Assembly (NCBI GenBank): GCA_028532985.1
Contig: JANCIK010000003.1
Coordinates: forward strand, 3,296,001 to 3,360,000
Reading direction: 5' to 3'
DNA: 64,000 nucleotides
Source: Stropharia rugosoannulata
Taxonomy: Eukaryota; Basidiomycota; Agaricomycetes; Agaricales; Strophariaceae
This document shows positions 1-13,576 of the stretch, piece after piece (positions within the stretch are counted from its first letter, which is position 1; the number at the start of each line of letters is the position of its first letter). The position numbers and the translations under genes are program-made. The notes below the pieces were generated by a model that did not search any database, had not been told where the DNA came from, and was given only the letters and a program-made list of their open reading frames with translations.

Positions 1-123
1 CACCAAACGCCGCGAAAGAGCTTCAATTTGATCCAGTGAGAGGTTTACGGATGGAAGGTCTGGTCGTGCCAGATGCGAAGTCAGATTTTTCGACTGGGCC
101 AACAAGGCCGACAAATCAGCCAT
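1..123 (-). CDS. NIC96: Nucleoporin NIC96/Nup93, N-terminal exon (partial, runs off window)
   Basis: Reading the minus strand from the ATG at 121-123 gives 41 uninterrupted codons to the window edge, beginning MADLSALLAQSKNLTSHL and continuing with a DLPSVNLSLDQIE segment. I recognise this as the N-terminus of the fungal linker nucleoporin Nic96 (metazoan Nup93). That protein joins the Nsp1 channel complex to the inner ring of the nuclear pore. Only the start is in the window, so nothing can be said about the alpha-solenoid body. It is divergent from the F-box gene at 873, with about 750 bp between the two starts. The call rests on a short but characteristic N-terminus. Confidence 0.8.
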   Translation of the reverse strand, partial: MADLSALLAQSKNLTSHLARPDLPSVNLSLDQIEALSRRLV

Positions 124-872
124 TTTGGATGTGAATTATGTTCGTTCAAGAAGTCAACAGAGGCAATAGAAAAGCTTGAACAAAGCAGGTGACGCCTTCC
201 AGAGTAGCTTTGAAGTCCAACCGCGGGCAAGGCAGTCTCAACAAGTACACGTGTAGTGCACTGGAGAAAGTTGGGAAAAGGAGGGAGGAGGCGAAGGTCA
301 CAAGAAGGTCAAGTGAAAGTCAAGTGAAAGTGGCAAGTGGCTCCGAACACGGTCACGTTATTTGGTATCATCAATGGAACCAAACACGGCTTGAACGACT
401 CCTTGCAAAGACTTGTCAAAGACTCAAACTCCTCTGCTCACTCATGCTCACTTGCTGCTCAGTCTCGCACTCAGTCCTGGATCATGTCCTCTAGTATAAA
501 ACACGCACGAGCAGTGTGCAACTCTCTGTGTGCTTACGTATATCTGCATCTAAATACTGAAACACTTTGAAGACTTTCCATGTCTTTTAAATGAAGGTTT
601 TCTTGAGGTTTTCTCTGAACACCAACTAAACACACCAACTAGCTACAACCAAAATATCGAATTGGAGGAAAGTTATCTAGAAGGTCACAAGGCGGCCTAG
701 CCCAGCCAATTTTCTTATATGCTTTTATACTTTCGCACTCTGTTGGGCCCCTATAGCGCTTCTGTGAAACCTTGTAAGTAATGACGTTTTCATTAGTTTG
801 CTGTTGTAGCTCTCCTTTACACGACTGGTCTTCTCTCGTGTTATTTGTCGATCCGGCATCCTTCAAGCAAAG
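124..872. other. Divergent intergenic region between NIC96 and an F-box gene
   Basis: This holds the 5' regions of two divergent genes. Short open frames of 77-101 codons occur between 189 and 570, but they show no family similarity and begin in a repetitive stretch (AAGTCAAGTGAAAGT-like units near 300-335), so I do not call them. A TATA-like sequence lies at 495-501. Confidence 0.5.
495..501 (+). promoter_or_regulatory. TATA-like element upstream of the F-box gene
   Basis: TATAAAA occurs about 370 bp upstream of the F-box ATG at 873. If used, it implies a long 5' untranslated leader of roughly 340 bases. No transcript evidence is available, so this is a sequence match only. Confidence 0.3.
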
Positions 873-2228
873 ATGACCCACGAAATGCAACCCATTCACC
901 GCAATCTTCCGGCTGAAGTACTGGAAATGTTCGTAGACGAGCTGGGCAGGTCCTCAGCAAGTCCAGTGTCGTGCAGTGCACTGGAACAATGCGCCTTGGT
1001 GTCCCACACATTCCGAAATCGTGCAAATAACCACCTCTTTTCCAAACTCGAATTCATCCAACATCCTTACACGGCCCCGTCTAGAGTTCTCTCGCGGATG
1101 TGGAAGTTAAGAGATATTCTAAGCTCTGGACAGGAGCTGCCCCAGCTGACCGGGCTGCTCCACCACGTTCGCTCGTTGAAGCTGGTCATGGACGGATCTA
1201 TATTCGAAGCTTATGCTATTCTTGAGAACGACGACCTGGTTGCTATATTGCGGGGTATGCAGGATTTGAGCAAAGGTATAGAGTCGTTCACTATGCAAGG
1301 ATCCTCCTTCCCTATTCTTTGGTCCGACTTGACGGCCGACTTCCGTGGGGTGTTCAAGACACTGTGCCAAACATCCCCCAGCCTGACCAGGTTGCACCTT
1401 GAAAATATGGTCGGTGTACCACACACGCTTCTGATGGGTACGAACATAAAGCATGTTTCTTTCCACCTCATTGAATTCAAGAAGCCACGTATGGCGTTCG
1501 TCATTTTTCGGGATGGATATTTGCCTAAGGGGCAGCTCGAGTCACTAAACATCGACTACACCTTCCCTTTTCCTCCTTCCAGTCTCATCGAGTCGAGGCT
1601 GGCGTACGAGGACGCCATGGCGCATTACCGCTCTATTTTTTGCAGCGTCAAGCGGCTACGCTATATGATATATCGGTCGGACGATCTCAAGCGATTTGTC
1701 GCCGTCTCCAACGGGTTATCACCTTCTCTGGAAGATGTAAGTCTGGAGCTATCCAATATGGGCAATGGCTTTCTCCGGGCATTGACTTGGGAAATCCCAC
1801 TTGGCGACCTGCTCCTCCTCAAGCGGCTGAGTATCCAACACAAATCTCTTATTACTGCGGGTACGCGCCATCCTCTGCTGAAGGTCTCGACATTACTTCG
1901 CTGCGCCTCCGTACCTTCATCCCTGGAAACTGTCGCTCTTGCCTTTGAGGTTGCGGCGCAGGCGCCATGGCTCAAGGCGTCGCATTTCTTCCCCCAACCT
2001 AAGAGTTGGGCATTACTCGACACCGATCTGATGAACGAAAAATTCAAATCCGTGAAGTGTGTTGTACTAAACATAAGGTACGTCGTACTTCAGGAGCAAC
2101 CCTGGACATACGACGAGGCTATATTCATAGAAAGATGCCGCGAGATCGTCAAGGACGTATTGCCAATGTTGTCGGGCCCGAAAAACAACAAGAAAATTGA
2201 ACTGAATATTAACACCACCGTTACTTAG
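873..2228 (+). CDS. F-box-like domain protein (intronless, 451 aa)
   Basis: A single uninterrupted frame starts at an ATG in good context (AAAGATGAC). Residues 6-50 (NLPAEVLEMFVDEL ... CALVSHTFRNRANNHLF) fit the fungal F-box-like pattern LPxEVLxxxxxxL...LxxCALVSxxFR, which contacts Skp1 in SCF ubiquitin ligases. The remaining 400 residues have scattered leucine-rich segments (LTRLHLENM, LESLNIDY, LKRLSIQH), as expected for a degenerate substrate-binding LRR fold. Agaricomycetes carry large families of such proteins, often intronless or nearly so and fast evolving. The substrate cannot be inferred. The gene converges on the BTB gene at 2520. Confidence 0.85.
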   Translation: MTHEMQPIHRNLPAEVLEMFVDELGRSSASPVSCSALEQCALVSHTFRNRANNHLFSKLEFIQHPYTAPSRVLSRMWKLRDILSSGQELPQLTGLLHHVRSLKLVMDGSIFEAYAILENDDLVAILRGMQDLSKGIESFTMQGSSFPILWSDLTADFRGVFKTLCQTSPSLTRLHLENMVGVPHTLLMGTNIKHVSFHLIEFKKPRMAFVIFRDGYLPKGQLESLNIDYTFPFPPSSLIESRLAYEDAMAHYRSIFCSVKRLRYMIYRSDDLKRFVAVSNGLSPSLEDVSLELSNMGNGFLRALTWEIPLGDLLLLKRLSIQHKSLITAGTRHPLLKVSTLLRCASVPSSLETVALAFEVAAQAPWLKASHFFPQPKSWALLDTDLMNEKFKSVKCVVLNIRYVVLQEQPWTYDEAIFIERCREIVKDVLPMLSGPKNNKKIELNINTTVT

Positions 2229-2519
2229 ACGAATGGTTTTTTTGGCTGTAATATCAATATCTTGTGTTTTCTAGTGGCCATTGACCATGCATTCTCAGAC
2301 ACCCGAATCCTAAATCGGCAAGTCTATTGCTATTTTGGGCCGTACTTTCAACCAGTCGTATTTATATTGCTTGTCTCAAAAATGCTTTCATTGGCATATA
2401 CAATTACATAAAGAGAACTGAATGTCGAAACACGAACATTTACAAAGTTAAATGTGAAAGCTTGATTTTGTCACCATCCCTAGACGAGCTCACACCTGCT
2501 GCTCTACTGGATCACAGAA

Positions 2520-3516
2520 TTAGTCTCCTATTGCGGAAGATGATTTCTTGTAAGGACAAACCTCCATGGATGCCAGTTCCGACTTGAAGATATCTTCTAT
2601 CTTCCTTTTCGCGACGGTCTTTTTGTCTCCAGCTACGTTACACGATCCGCGGTTTCCGCAATTGCTGCAGCCATGCGTAGATTTTCCAGAATTAGTGCAT
2701 TGCACACCGCAGTTGTTACAGTGATGGCTACTACCGGATGACTCTGCTAAGACAGAAGCCATTGCGTAGTGAAGGTTTGCTACAGTGAATGGATCTAACC
2801 CACGGCTGAAGAGGAGATCTGGACTGGGGATATTGGGTTGGCACACCAGGTCGGTATACCCTGCTAGGAGCCATTTGTGGACGCGATGTTCCTTCGCGAG
2901 TACAATCTTGTCACAGGCGTCTTTACCCTCGACTATGACAGACAACTCCTGGATAGCGCGTGCCCGGATCTAAAAATATAGCACTCCATCGAGCTCAAGA
3001 ACAGAATGATCAATGTGTTCGTATACGTACCTCTCTGAAATACCACTTTGTACCTAGGCGGAGCACTCCTCTCCACTCGTCATACGACAATGGATTTAAA
3101 ACACTTCTATAACAGGTTTAAGATATTAAAAATAAAATATCATAATTACAAGGCTTACGAAGGATAGACTGCCTTCAAGAACCCTCTGAAGTCAGCCTTC
3201 GAAACTCCTTCAAGAATTATGGGGTGGGCATCATCTTGTCCCTCTACTGCTCTGCCTGGTGGGAGAAGAAACATGTCTCCAAACACGCTTCCTGCCACGT
3301 TTAGGCCATGCTTCGGAATGCAGAATAAAGTGTCTTCAACCTAGTTCAGTGGACGTTCAGTGCCATTAGTTGAGCATGTTTGGGTTTTTCTACCTTGAAC
3401 ACGACATTCTCGAAGTAAAACTCAGCATCGCGATTGGAAGAACCTTCTTTGGGCTCCTCGTAAGATGGGAAATGAGCCTCCTCGGGTTTGGTCGTTTCGC
3501 TACCAATAGATCCCAT
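2520..3516 (-). CDS. BTB/POZ domain protein with a C-terminal cysteine-rich segment
   Basis: The start ATG is at 3514-3516 and at least three introns are needed. Exon 1 gives MGSIGSETTKPEEAHF and ends AEFYFENVVFK. Exon 2 continues VEDTLFCIPKHGLNVAGSVF then FLLPPGRAVEGQ; exon 3 gives LNPLSYDEWRGVLRLGTKWY; the last exon starts IRARAIQELS. This order (short leader, 'F.FENVVFKVEDTLF', 'LSYDEW..VL.L.TKW.F..IR..AI..L') is the usual architecture of Agaricomycete BTB proteins, which act in protein interaction and sometimes as Cullin-3 adaptors. Unusually, the C-terminal third has a Cys-rich segment (CNNCGVQC, then CSNCGNRGSC) about 50 residues before the stop at 2520, which could bind metal. Function is unknown. 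Confidence 0.85.
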
Positions 3517-5996
3517 TGTAAGATAAATTCGGTAAGCTTACTTTAAGCGCCTTTGTTAATGAGAGTTGAGAGAAAGAGTGTGTTTTGGCTGGCAATTCAT
3601 GGCCGCAGTATTTAAGCCCCCACGCTGGGCGTCTATCGATCGCTTACCGACTGTAGGGCAGGACTTTGGGAGATGGCGGGCTGCCACTGAGGCAACGCGT
3701 ACGCTGCCTGTATTAATATACCAACCCAGGGAATTTTACTCTAGATTAATCCGCAGTATTTAATGCTTTTTGAAGCTGATGTACAAGATTTGCCGAGGAC
3801 AGAAGAGGACGCTGGATTGACGAGTAACTTAACAACTCGCCGCGGACCAAGGCCAGGGAGATGTAGCAGGAAACAACACAGCGTGGCAGGTTTGTCGCCT
3901 GTGATGGGAGAAAGGGGCATGAGCTCGATGGATGGTGCTTTCCTGGGGACTGCTTCAACGCCCGCGTGTATGCGCGTGCGCGTTGCTGTGCCCCAGGCTT
4001 GCAGTTGCGTCAACGAACTCTCTCACCCAACTCTCACCCCTTATGAGCGTCCATCCTCTGACGCCTCCAATACGCCTCCGATGGATCAACACCTTAGTTG
4101 GGATACACCGCACACATAATTAATATCACATTGGGGATTGACAAGGATCGGAGACTTGCCAAAAATTGCGCTCCTTTTAATCCTTCGAGTTTTCGCCCGG
4201 CTTGATATAAAGTTCAAGCTTCAGCCTTCTGAAAAAAGAAACCAATACTGCGTACCTACTGCCTAAGTAGGTCACTTGTAATTCACAAAGGCTAGAGGAG
4301 TCAGGGGAATTTGAGTGATTATTTGGCGGATCTGAACTGATGGAAGCCGGATTGTCTTCCATCCACATATTGATTAGAGTCAATTTGTTCTGGGGCGATA
4401 GTGTATTCGGATGAGATTAATGAATGCTCAGCCACTGAAGGCTGACAATAGCAAGGAGCCCCGTGCCGGTAAGCTGAGAAACAAGGCTTATAAAGGAGAA
4501 CACGTTAAAAGTGAGGGCGGTTGAGGGCGCTGCAAAGTGGAGTTGATATGGGTTTTTCGGCAGAAGGGGCGTAAAACCCTTTGTCGGGTTTTGACTTCCG
4601 TCCCCCCAAGTGAGCAGCAGCGATGGCGGACAGCAGACTAATGACAGCGTTGTTTGGGTCTGGGGATAAAGAACAAAGCCACTAGACAAAGCTATTCGTT
4701 GAACAATTGAACCGACGCACCCTGACCTGTCCTGACGAACCCTTCAATTTCAATTGCATTGTACGTGTATGTCTGATCCGTTGAATGATTCGTCGCATAT
4801 GAGCGCGTATTGTACGCAAGACTGACGGAAGCAATTGTGCGGATGGCTCGGTAGGATTCAGATGTACGTTTTAAGCTGGCAATAATGCCAGAACCGGTTT
4901 GCGCTGAGGTAGTCGTAATAGATAACGTTCGAAAGTCAATAATCAATACCAAGTCGGAAAATAGTTTCCGTCGAACAAACAGCGACTGAGGTGGTCAACT
5001 TGTGCAAGTTTCAAGTAGCAAGTTGAGGCAACTTTCGGAAACGCTAAGCTGACAAAGATGGACCCATAACTTTCCCACAGGTTGAAAACAGACGGAATAT
5101 TGCGTGCGCGCCGCACACTTTGTTCCCGCCTGTTCCCGTTCCTGTGTTTGCCTACCTCTATATACTATTCCTGCTACCTTATTTCAAACTGGTGGAGGGA
5201 ACGATTTTTGAAAATTGGCAGAACCTCATGGTTCTTCCTTAAATAAGTATCCTTTTTATTCCCATGAGGAGCCGCTCTCGCGCATCGATCGGCCTCTCTC
5301 TTTGTGGCAAGGACATGTCAGATAAATAATTGACAAGGAACGTCATAGTAGAGATATTTTGGTCTGTGTGGCGGCCGCCGCAGCTACGCGGGACTTACGA
5401 CGCCATAGTCCACAGCCACCTTGATGTTTCAAAGCTTTGAGATGCGAACCTCCATATAGACAAGTGCAGCTATGTGACTCTTCGCTCTCTAAACGGCGGC
5501 CGATTCAGTTCGAGTGCCACACTAGGACTAAAGCGTATTGCATTATGTATGCTCTGCGGGGAAAGCTAATCGCGCGCATCCAATTGGGTGAAAGTAATGA
5601 CAGTAGAGTAGTAGGGTATAGCGGGGGGAGTTTAAAGATAGTGAGGTAGTAGGGTGTAGTAGTAGTCGATAGTCGATAAAGAAGCTCTTAGAGATACGGC
5701 TTCGAAAATACAAATAGTTTGCCCAAGAGACACACTAGAGAAAAGTGTTCAATATTAAATACAAGCCAACAAAGTCATAATCCGGTATCGTGAAGGCGAA
5801 GGTCGTTATCGTGAAACTATAGATAAGAAGCCAAAGTCCAGGGGTATCTCAACAGTAAGAGACGAAAAACACATCTTCAAAAGCAGAACTCGAAAGCTAC
5901 CAGATGACACGCACTGGGGTCCTATAAATACTAAGACGATTTTCCAGGAGAGGGGATGGGGGGCATTATCGTGATATAGGTACTGTGACTTGTCTT
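3517..5996. other. Long intergenic region without a supported gene
   Basis: About 2.5 kb between the BTB start and the 3' end of the next minus-strand gene. Open frames of up to 118 codons occur on both strands (for example around 3741-4119 and 4417-4952), but they overlap one another in several frames, lack family similarity and have no convincing splice context. A GTAG-rich simple-sequence stretch lies at about 5605-5675. I see no tRNA or transposon terminus. Confidence 0.4.
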
Positions 5997-6814
5997 CTAC
6001 GCTCTATGGGAGTAGCCGCGCGCCCAGTGCTTGCGTCCGTACTGGTAGAGTGTTGGTCAAGAACTCGCTATAGAAGAGGACATAACAGTTCACACACCTT
6101 GGGGCGTTTCTCTGCAAAGCTGCCCGCCTCGTCTTGTGAAGACGGCGATGGTTTGCGCTTGATGCTGATCTTGAGTGGCACCCGTACCTGTCGCACGCCC
6201 GAGTCCTACAGAAATGAACTGTATATTAGTCAAGGAAATCGGTTTTTGGACAACGAACGTACGGGGGTACTGGGCCCAGCGCTCTCCGAGCTCGAAGAGC
6301 CTGCGCTGAACGCAGGAGTAGAGCACGCAGACGGGGCTTGGGCACCTGGAGCAGCGAGTAGCAAACGCAGGGAAGGGCGACCGGGTCGTCCTGGAACAAC
6401 GACCTGAAGCGCCGGCTTCTTGGCTTTACCAGCGGCACCCGCGCAGACCCGTGCATATGTAGTCGCAGCGCGCGTCATCTGTGGCGGTACCTGCGCCGCA
6501 CGCAGTCGTTCTGCGGCGTCCTTCTCTTCCTGCTCGTCGCGTTCCAGGATTGGCAACGGGATGTGGCTCACCCAGGTCGGGTTGCACGCCCGAGCTCTCT
6601 CGACGTTGAGCGTGAGCTGAAGCTCCATGGCGCGCTTCCGTGCGTGGTGCTTAGGCCTCTGAGACGCGCGCATAGCGGCGGCGACACTTGCATAGTGGGC
6701 ATTCGCGGTACGCAGGATGTGAAGCAGCGGTGAGACACCGGGAGGGGGCAGTATTGGTTCTCCACGGCGTACGGAACTGTGCTTCAATACGGTTGAGTAT
6801 GTGAGGGTTGACAT
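5997..6814 (-). CDS. Hypothetical protein, three exons, 234 aa
   Basis: I do not recognise a family. The start ATG at 6812-6814 has good context (CACCATGTC). The model is exon 1 6814-6263 (184 codons), exon 2 6205-6098 (36 codons) and exon 3 6041-5997 (14 codons plus TAG). Both introns have GT-AG ends, the second is 56 bp with a CTTGAC branch sequence, and all joins are phase 0, which argues for a real gene. The protein is rich in Ala, Arg and Pro. It has a basic helical stretch (residues about 45-65, with RPKHHARKRAMELQL), an acidic/Ala-rich helix (LERDEQEEKDAAERLRAAQ) and a Ser-rich region before exon 2, whose product (VPLKISIKRKPSPS) resembles a nuclear localisation signal. A nuclear role is plausible but unproven. 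Confidence 0.6.
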
Positions 6815-8743
6815 GGTGGATTGGCGGTGCTGGCGATTGCTGTGCTGCAGACTCTATATGCAATGGGTATGTCCTGGGGTATATGTGTCGTCGGGGCCGT
6901 ATATATGCGACACGCACTGCGTGCTATTAGAATCAAGCTGATGTGGAGAGGAGAGAAAGAGAAATAGAACAAGATAGGGAACGTACCTGTCACTCGGAGC
7001 GGATAATATACGCTTGACGCTGGACCCACAAACGAACGAAAGGGGAATGATATTACAAAAAGACAAGATTTCTATTGTTGCCCCCGAGGGTACAAAGGCG
7101 CGTTGTATTCCTCACTACACAGGTACTTACATCTGTCCTTTTGTTCTTTTTACCACATCCTATGTTTAGATCACCTCCGACACACAACCCACATGTCCAT
7201 CAGGCTTAAGCATACATTTGGCCCTGCCGCGGTGCCGGACAGGCACAAAGAGGTAATTATGTGCCAACGTCGGAAGAGCAAAATGTGTAGCGCACTTGCA
7301 CTCCGGGGGCCGGGCGTATCATAGAAATTTACATTAAAGCTCTACTAGGAAACAGTGGTGGGAGGCAACGTGTCAGGGCAAGCGCCGTTCCACATATGAA
7401 CTGCTTTAAGCGGGCGTCGAGCAAGCATGTCTCTTAATTGTCTTCACGTCAAATATAAGAGCTTGGATTCAGTTTTCATTCTGTTTTGCATTTCTCAATC
7501 AGACTGGAAGCGCGAACACGACACGCAATGCAATGGTTTTCCAGTAAAACACATTGTCGGGAGGAATGAACATGCCGAAGTGCCAGCACTTGGCACAGTT
7601 CGGCACACAAACACCGAATGGCATTTTCCGGCAACTTTGTGCACTAGGGCCTTGGACCACACAGATCAGATCGCAGTCAAGATCTGTTCTACTTATCATG
7701 ATTGTTACCAAAATGTGGCCGTAACCTTGCACTCGTAGCTGGCTTTCAAGTCAATTCATTCTCATGCTTTTTTAATGGTATCAGCGACGACCTCTCTCGT
7801 ACATGGAGTTTCTGCACACCATTCAGGGGGAAAAAACTAGTACGAAAACAATAAGCTTGCTACTGTTCTTCCTGGACAGTGGCAACTTGCTTTCCCAGTA
7901 ATTGAACAATGAAGCTAGGAGGTATATGCGTTGTACCAGTCCCAACATATCTCGTTTACATCACATAGCGCAACAGAGCTGCGTTAACCAGTTGATCCCG
8001 ACGGTAGCTGACTTGATGCGCCTCAGACTCAGATCTACTGCCATTGTTCAGAGGGTGCAACGATCATCATCGTCGCGCCTGGCGGGCCCGCTCTACCATC
8101 CTCCCTCCTTGTTTGTTGACGCACTACGTGTTGTTGACGTGTAGCGTATTTGGCTAGTGAACCCGCTGACTTGGCAACTTGGGGGCTTGTTTTATGTTTG
8201 TTGAGTTCATCCCTATAACTACAGTGTCGCGCATGACCCAAGCTCTCCGTGCGCACTATTCCTTATGAACAGGGTCACAGGTGCAAACCAGTATGAACAG
8301 GGGGACGCCTGTCTGAAAGGTATCCCGAAAGCAGTGTTTTGTAACCGGTACGATCTGCGCTAGTTTGCTGTTGAAATTCGAATACGGTCCTCAGATTCGG
8401 AAAAATCATGGATGATAGTATGTCGGAAGTGCTAGGCATATCTACGAGTGACGCGCAATTAGTTTGACACTTAGCAGGGACACTCATAAAACAACAGTAT
8501 AACGATTCACATACAAACCAGTCTACTCTTCAACATGAATTCATGTTTTCGTTACTTATTAACCACTTTACTAGTTTTTGGCGTCCTTCCCGCATGAGAA
8601 GGTATCCTCAAAAAAGGGTATCTGCGTTGGTTCATTGATTCGATACGATAAAAAGTCATTACATGGGACTTTGCCCGGAAGGAAAACAATTCAGGGCGTA
8701 CATTTTATTTTTGTTGTTTTGAACGGATATCAAGTCATGTTCA
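6815..8743. other. Intergenic region without a supported gene
   Basis: About 1.9 kb between two minus-strand genes. Open frames of 60-103 codons (for example 7427-7738 and 7902-8144) have no recognisable family and are shadowed by frames on the other strand. It probably holds the promoter of the 5997-6814 gene and the 3' flank of the DUF4139 gene. Confidence 0.4.
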
Positions 8744-10673
8744 TTACAGCCCACGTATTTGAGCCTTCTGTGTCGCCAAAACCTCCCACTGAAGGATTAC
8801 AGTCACCTTCTCATGCGCAGGGATACCGCACACCCAGTTAACTTTCCCATCTTGTCCCAGTGTTGACTCATCGGCACCAGACGTCTCTGACGCAGTCCAA
8901 CGCGCCACTACTCCGTTCGCTACCTGGACCTCGGGAGGCGCAGCTGCTGACTTCAGCACCGTAGAGACAGCATCCCTCAGCGAGGGTTTGATCAGATTGA
9001 CAGTGATATCGGCGTCCTGAGAAACGGGTATGTGGTCTGAGATGGTGACGCCTTTGACGTCGACCGGCTTAGTGTTGTGGATAGTGATCTGCTGAGTAAA
9101 TGTGCGCTTCTGGGACTTGTTGTAGAACCCAGTTTCGGACACCTTTTCAGTCCGCCATGGATATGTGACACGGATCGAAGGATCAACTCTAAGAGTGAGC
9201 CATCAAAAGAATGTAATATGCTAGATAGCGACGACGGACATACCCCAGAAGACAGTTGAATGTTTCGCCAGGGCTCACGTCTTCAATATTTGAAATAGCA
9301 ATGAAGCTGCCATCGACATAAACGTTGGTTTCTCCGCTCAAAAGAGTATAATCGGACGAGTTTTTGATGTTTGCCTAGACAAAACAGAAATGCTTTGGAT
9401 CAGACAGATTCGAAGGTAGGGAATGTATCGCTGCACCATCATATGAACACGAGTGTCACACGTTGGGATGCACCTCCACGAAAGCACGACGTCGAGATCG
9501 AGTTCCGCAATCGTTACCGTGTGCTCGTCGTCGTTGCTCGGTATAGTCGTTTCACCCGGGACAGTGTAGGTGGCCACAACGTTCCCCGTCGACGAGATAT
9601 CTGCCGATTCGTGTACTTCAAAGAGCTGGTTGTTCTCGTCTGGCACCGTCACTGATTTGCGAGCAGCCATACCAAAGCCTTTGAGCATCCTAGTCTCCAT
9701 ATAAGAGATATTCCAAGTTTGTAGATGTGGCAGGTGAGCTCCAAGTACAGGACGTGAGGTCTCCAGAGTTATCGGGGCATTTGTCCAAGTCTGAAAATGG
9801 GGTATGATAAGAATTATAGTTATAACAAAAAGCAGAGCTTGGTAACACACACCTCCCCTGTTTGCTGCGTAATGCCTGCCTTGTAGCTGATTCCAGCGGG
9901 TTCGCTGATTTCCTGGGTATTGACCCTAACATCATACTTTGCTGTCCAGCCACAGTGCGAGACAGCTGAAATGCAAGGGCGAATGTTAGCAGCAGCCTGA
10001 TCGCGGAGAAGCAACACATAATACCGTATATAAGAATGATCTCAGCCTCGCCTGCTTCGCGCCCAAAAAGGTCAACTACGGCTTCAGTGCGCAACTTCTG
10101 GGATGGAACTTCATGCTTGAGTCTTTTCTCCTCTTGCTCGATGTCTTCTTTAAGTTTCTCAAGTTGCTTCTTCAGCTGGGCAATTTTGATATCCCAACTT
10201 CCTTGTGTTGTGTTATACACATCCATGGCCTCGCCCAACTTCGCGATATAGAGGTGCTCGATATCAAGCTTCCCGATATACGTATCAATTGCCATTAATA
10301 CCTTTTCGCATCGCTGCAAAGCTGATTCGGCTTCCGTTCGTTTTTCACATAATTGCTCCAGCAGAGGCGATGTCATGGCGGGGACTGCCTTGTCAACCCT
10401 CGACACTGTGACGCCCTTTATCATCACTGGACCGCGGCATTCCACCCTTCAAAGAGTGAGTTCGGAAACTTTGTCGTTGCAGCATATATTTGAGTACCTG
10501 ATGGAGTCGTGATTTATCACGTTGGGTAGACAAGAAACACGGAGTCTGTTCTGTCCAGCAACCATGGAAACGTGTCGGAAAACCCTGGTGAGTTGGGCTT
10601 GCTGTGCATACAGACTGAGATTTTCTATATTGCCTGACTCCTGTGCATTCAATATCAAAGTATGGGTTTCCAT
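8744..10673 (-). CDS. DUF4139/DUF4140 domain protein (MuiA / F37C4.5-like)
   Basis: Five or more exons join in frame on the minus strand. Exon 1 (METHTLILNAQESGNIENLS) holds the N-terminal DUF4140-like segment with QAQLTRVFRHV and the conserved LRVSCLPNVINHDSIRVECRG. It is followed by a coiled coil (LCEKRTEAESALQRCEKVLM ... LKKQLEKLKEDIEQEEKRLK). Next come the DUF4139 beta-rich core HCGWTAKYDVRVNT, TGETWTNAPITLETSRP, VDGSFIAISNIEDVSPGETF and the terminal LGQDGKVNWVCGIPAHEK. The family occurs in bacteria (mucoidy inhibitor A) and throughout fungi, usually at 500-600 residues as here; its biochemical role is not established. There is no signal peptide, so a cytosolic location is likely. The family call is firm; no function should be assigned. 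Confidence 0.88.
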
Positions 10674-11463
10674 CGTCAGAGATTATTCAGAGGTTCAAAA
10701 TCGAGTTTTAGTAGACGTGGAGGCGATGCGGAGGAAAGGACAGATCTTGTCAATGGACAAATAGGCTGGCTATTTATTACTCTTGGAGAGATCGGGTCCG
10801 GAGTTTGCCCCTTGGTCAATGACATATTGTCAGCAGTCATCTCGTGTCTCGGTAGCCAAGACTCTTAATCGGAGTCGAATAAAATGCAACCAAGACAATG
10901 CGTCGATCCATGAGGCAGTGCTCGTTGCGGCCGTTGATAACAGTCTTCTTCAGTAAAATCATGTTAGTCTCCGTTCTTTTCAGAAATTAAATGCCGACGA
11001 TTGTAATGTTCACGTGTCGGTTCGTCGAGTCTTATAATATCAATAAAAATTCTGTTTCTGCAAAGCGACGTAGATTGCCTAAAAAGGTATCTGTATTGCC
11101 TAATGTGGTTTTCACGATTTACTGAAACTGAAAGTAAGTGAAGGGTGACGATAAACGAATGTCTTTCCCTGGATGCCAGCTGGAAGGTGCCCAACAGTTG
11201 TTGGACGTCTTATTGTAGCATGCTCCTGCCCCCCGGTCACGATGATATAGTGTTTTCAATGTAGGAGCAAAGGGCGTATCCAGAGGGCGATCTCTGAGAT
11301 AAGGACAAGATTGCGTCTTTCTTGAATGCGGATGTCCTCTATCGTATGTTCTACCGTCCAAGATAGTGCTTCAAATCGCTGAAATAAGCCATTCTGAGAG
11401 AGGTTGGCGCTTATCTGTAGACATATCATATAGTAACTGGGAAAGGAGGGTCTATCAAGCGAC
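10674..11463. other. Intergenic region between the DUF4139 gene and NAA38
   Basis: Holds the promoter of the DUF4139 gene and the 3' flank of NAA38, both on the minus strand. Open frames of 68-80 codons are seen, none with family similarity. Confidence 0.4.
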
Positions 11464-13154
<1,691 letters not shown>

Positions 13155-13576
13155 TATTGTATGTCACTTATTCGATTTTTACCCACCAGCCGGACATTAG
13201 TCTACCTCTATAAATTGTATACCATTGTAACGGATCTGTGGACTATTTATCCCTTCTTGGTCGATTCCTTCGTGAAGTTGGCTCCTGTGACTCTGGGGCT
13301 ACTTATAATCGCGGTTGGCCACGTTGACCTGTCCGCGTACCTGGCTCTAAATTAAAACTCGTCAGAGTGACTGTATCAGCTGGCAAAGTGCCCCGATAGA
13401 CAGGAGCCTTTGTGCATTCTTCAGGGATCCAGGACAGGCCAGGCCAGGTGCTCCCAGGTGGCGGGCGGCGGCTGCGTAACAGGTGACGTCACAGCGTTTG
13501 TCAGCGGGGTATGATCATTCAAGTCTTTGGCTCAGCTCTATCTCAACTCTCACCTCGAACAACTACCCGCTTCGCC
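13155..13576. other. Intergenic region between DPM1 and an F-box gene
   Basis: Contains the DPM1 3' flank and the promoter of the next gene. Short CAGGCCAGG-type repeats lie at 13430-13450 and a full palindromic bZIP site at 13484-13491. Confidence 0.5.
13484..13491. promoter_or_regulatory. CRE-like palindrome TGACGTCA
   Basis: A perfect TGACGTCA lies 86 bp upstream of the F-box ATG at 13577. This is the binding site of ATF/CREB-type bZIP factors. Its position in a short promoter makes it a plausible regulatory site, but the match alone does not prove use. Confidence 0.4.

Noticed and set aside
3741..4119. Overlapping frames of 70-118 codons on both strands
   Set aside because: Several frames overlap on both strands, none has recognisable domains, and no supporting splice context was seen.
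7427..7738. 103-codon plus-strand frame
   Set aside because: It is overlapped by a 77-codon minus-strand frame, with no domain and no homologue recognised.
13161..13355. 64-codon hydrophobic frame right after the DPM1 stop
   Set aside because: It would need a separate ATG six bases after a complete DPM1. The protein family of this length ends where DPM1 stops here, so the frame is more likely 3' UTR.
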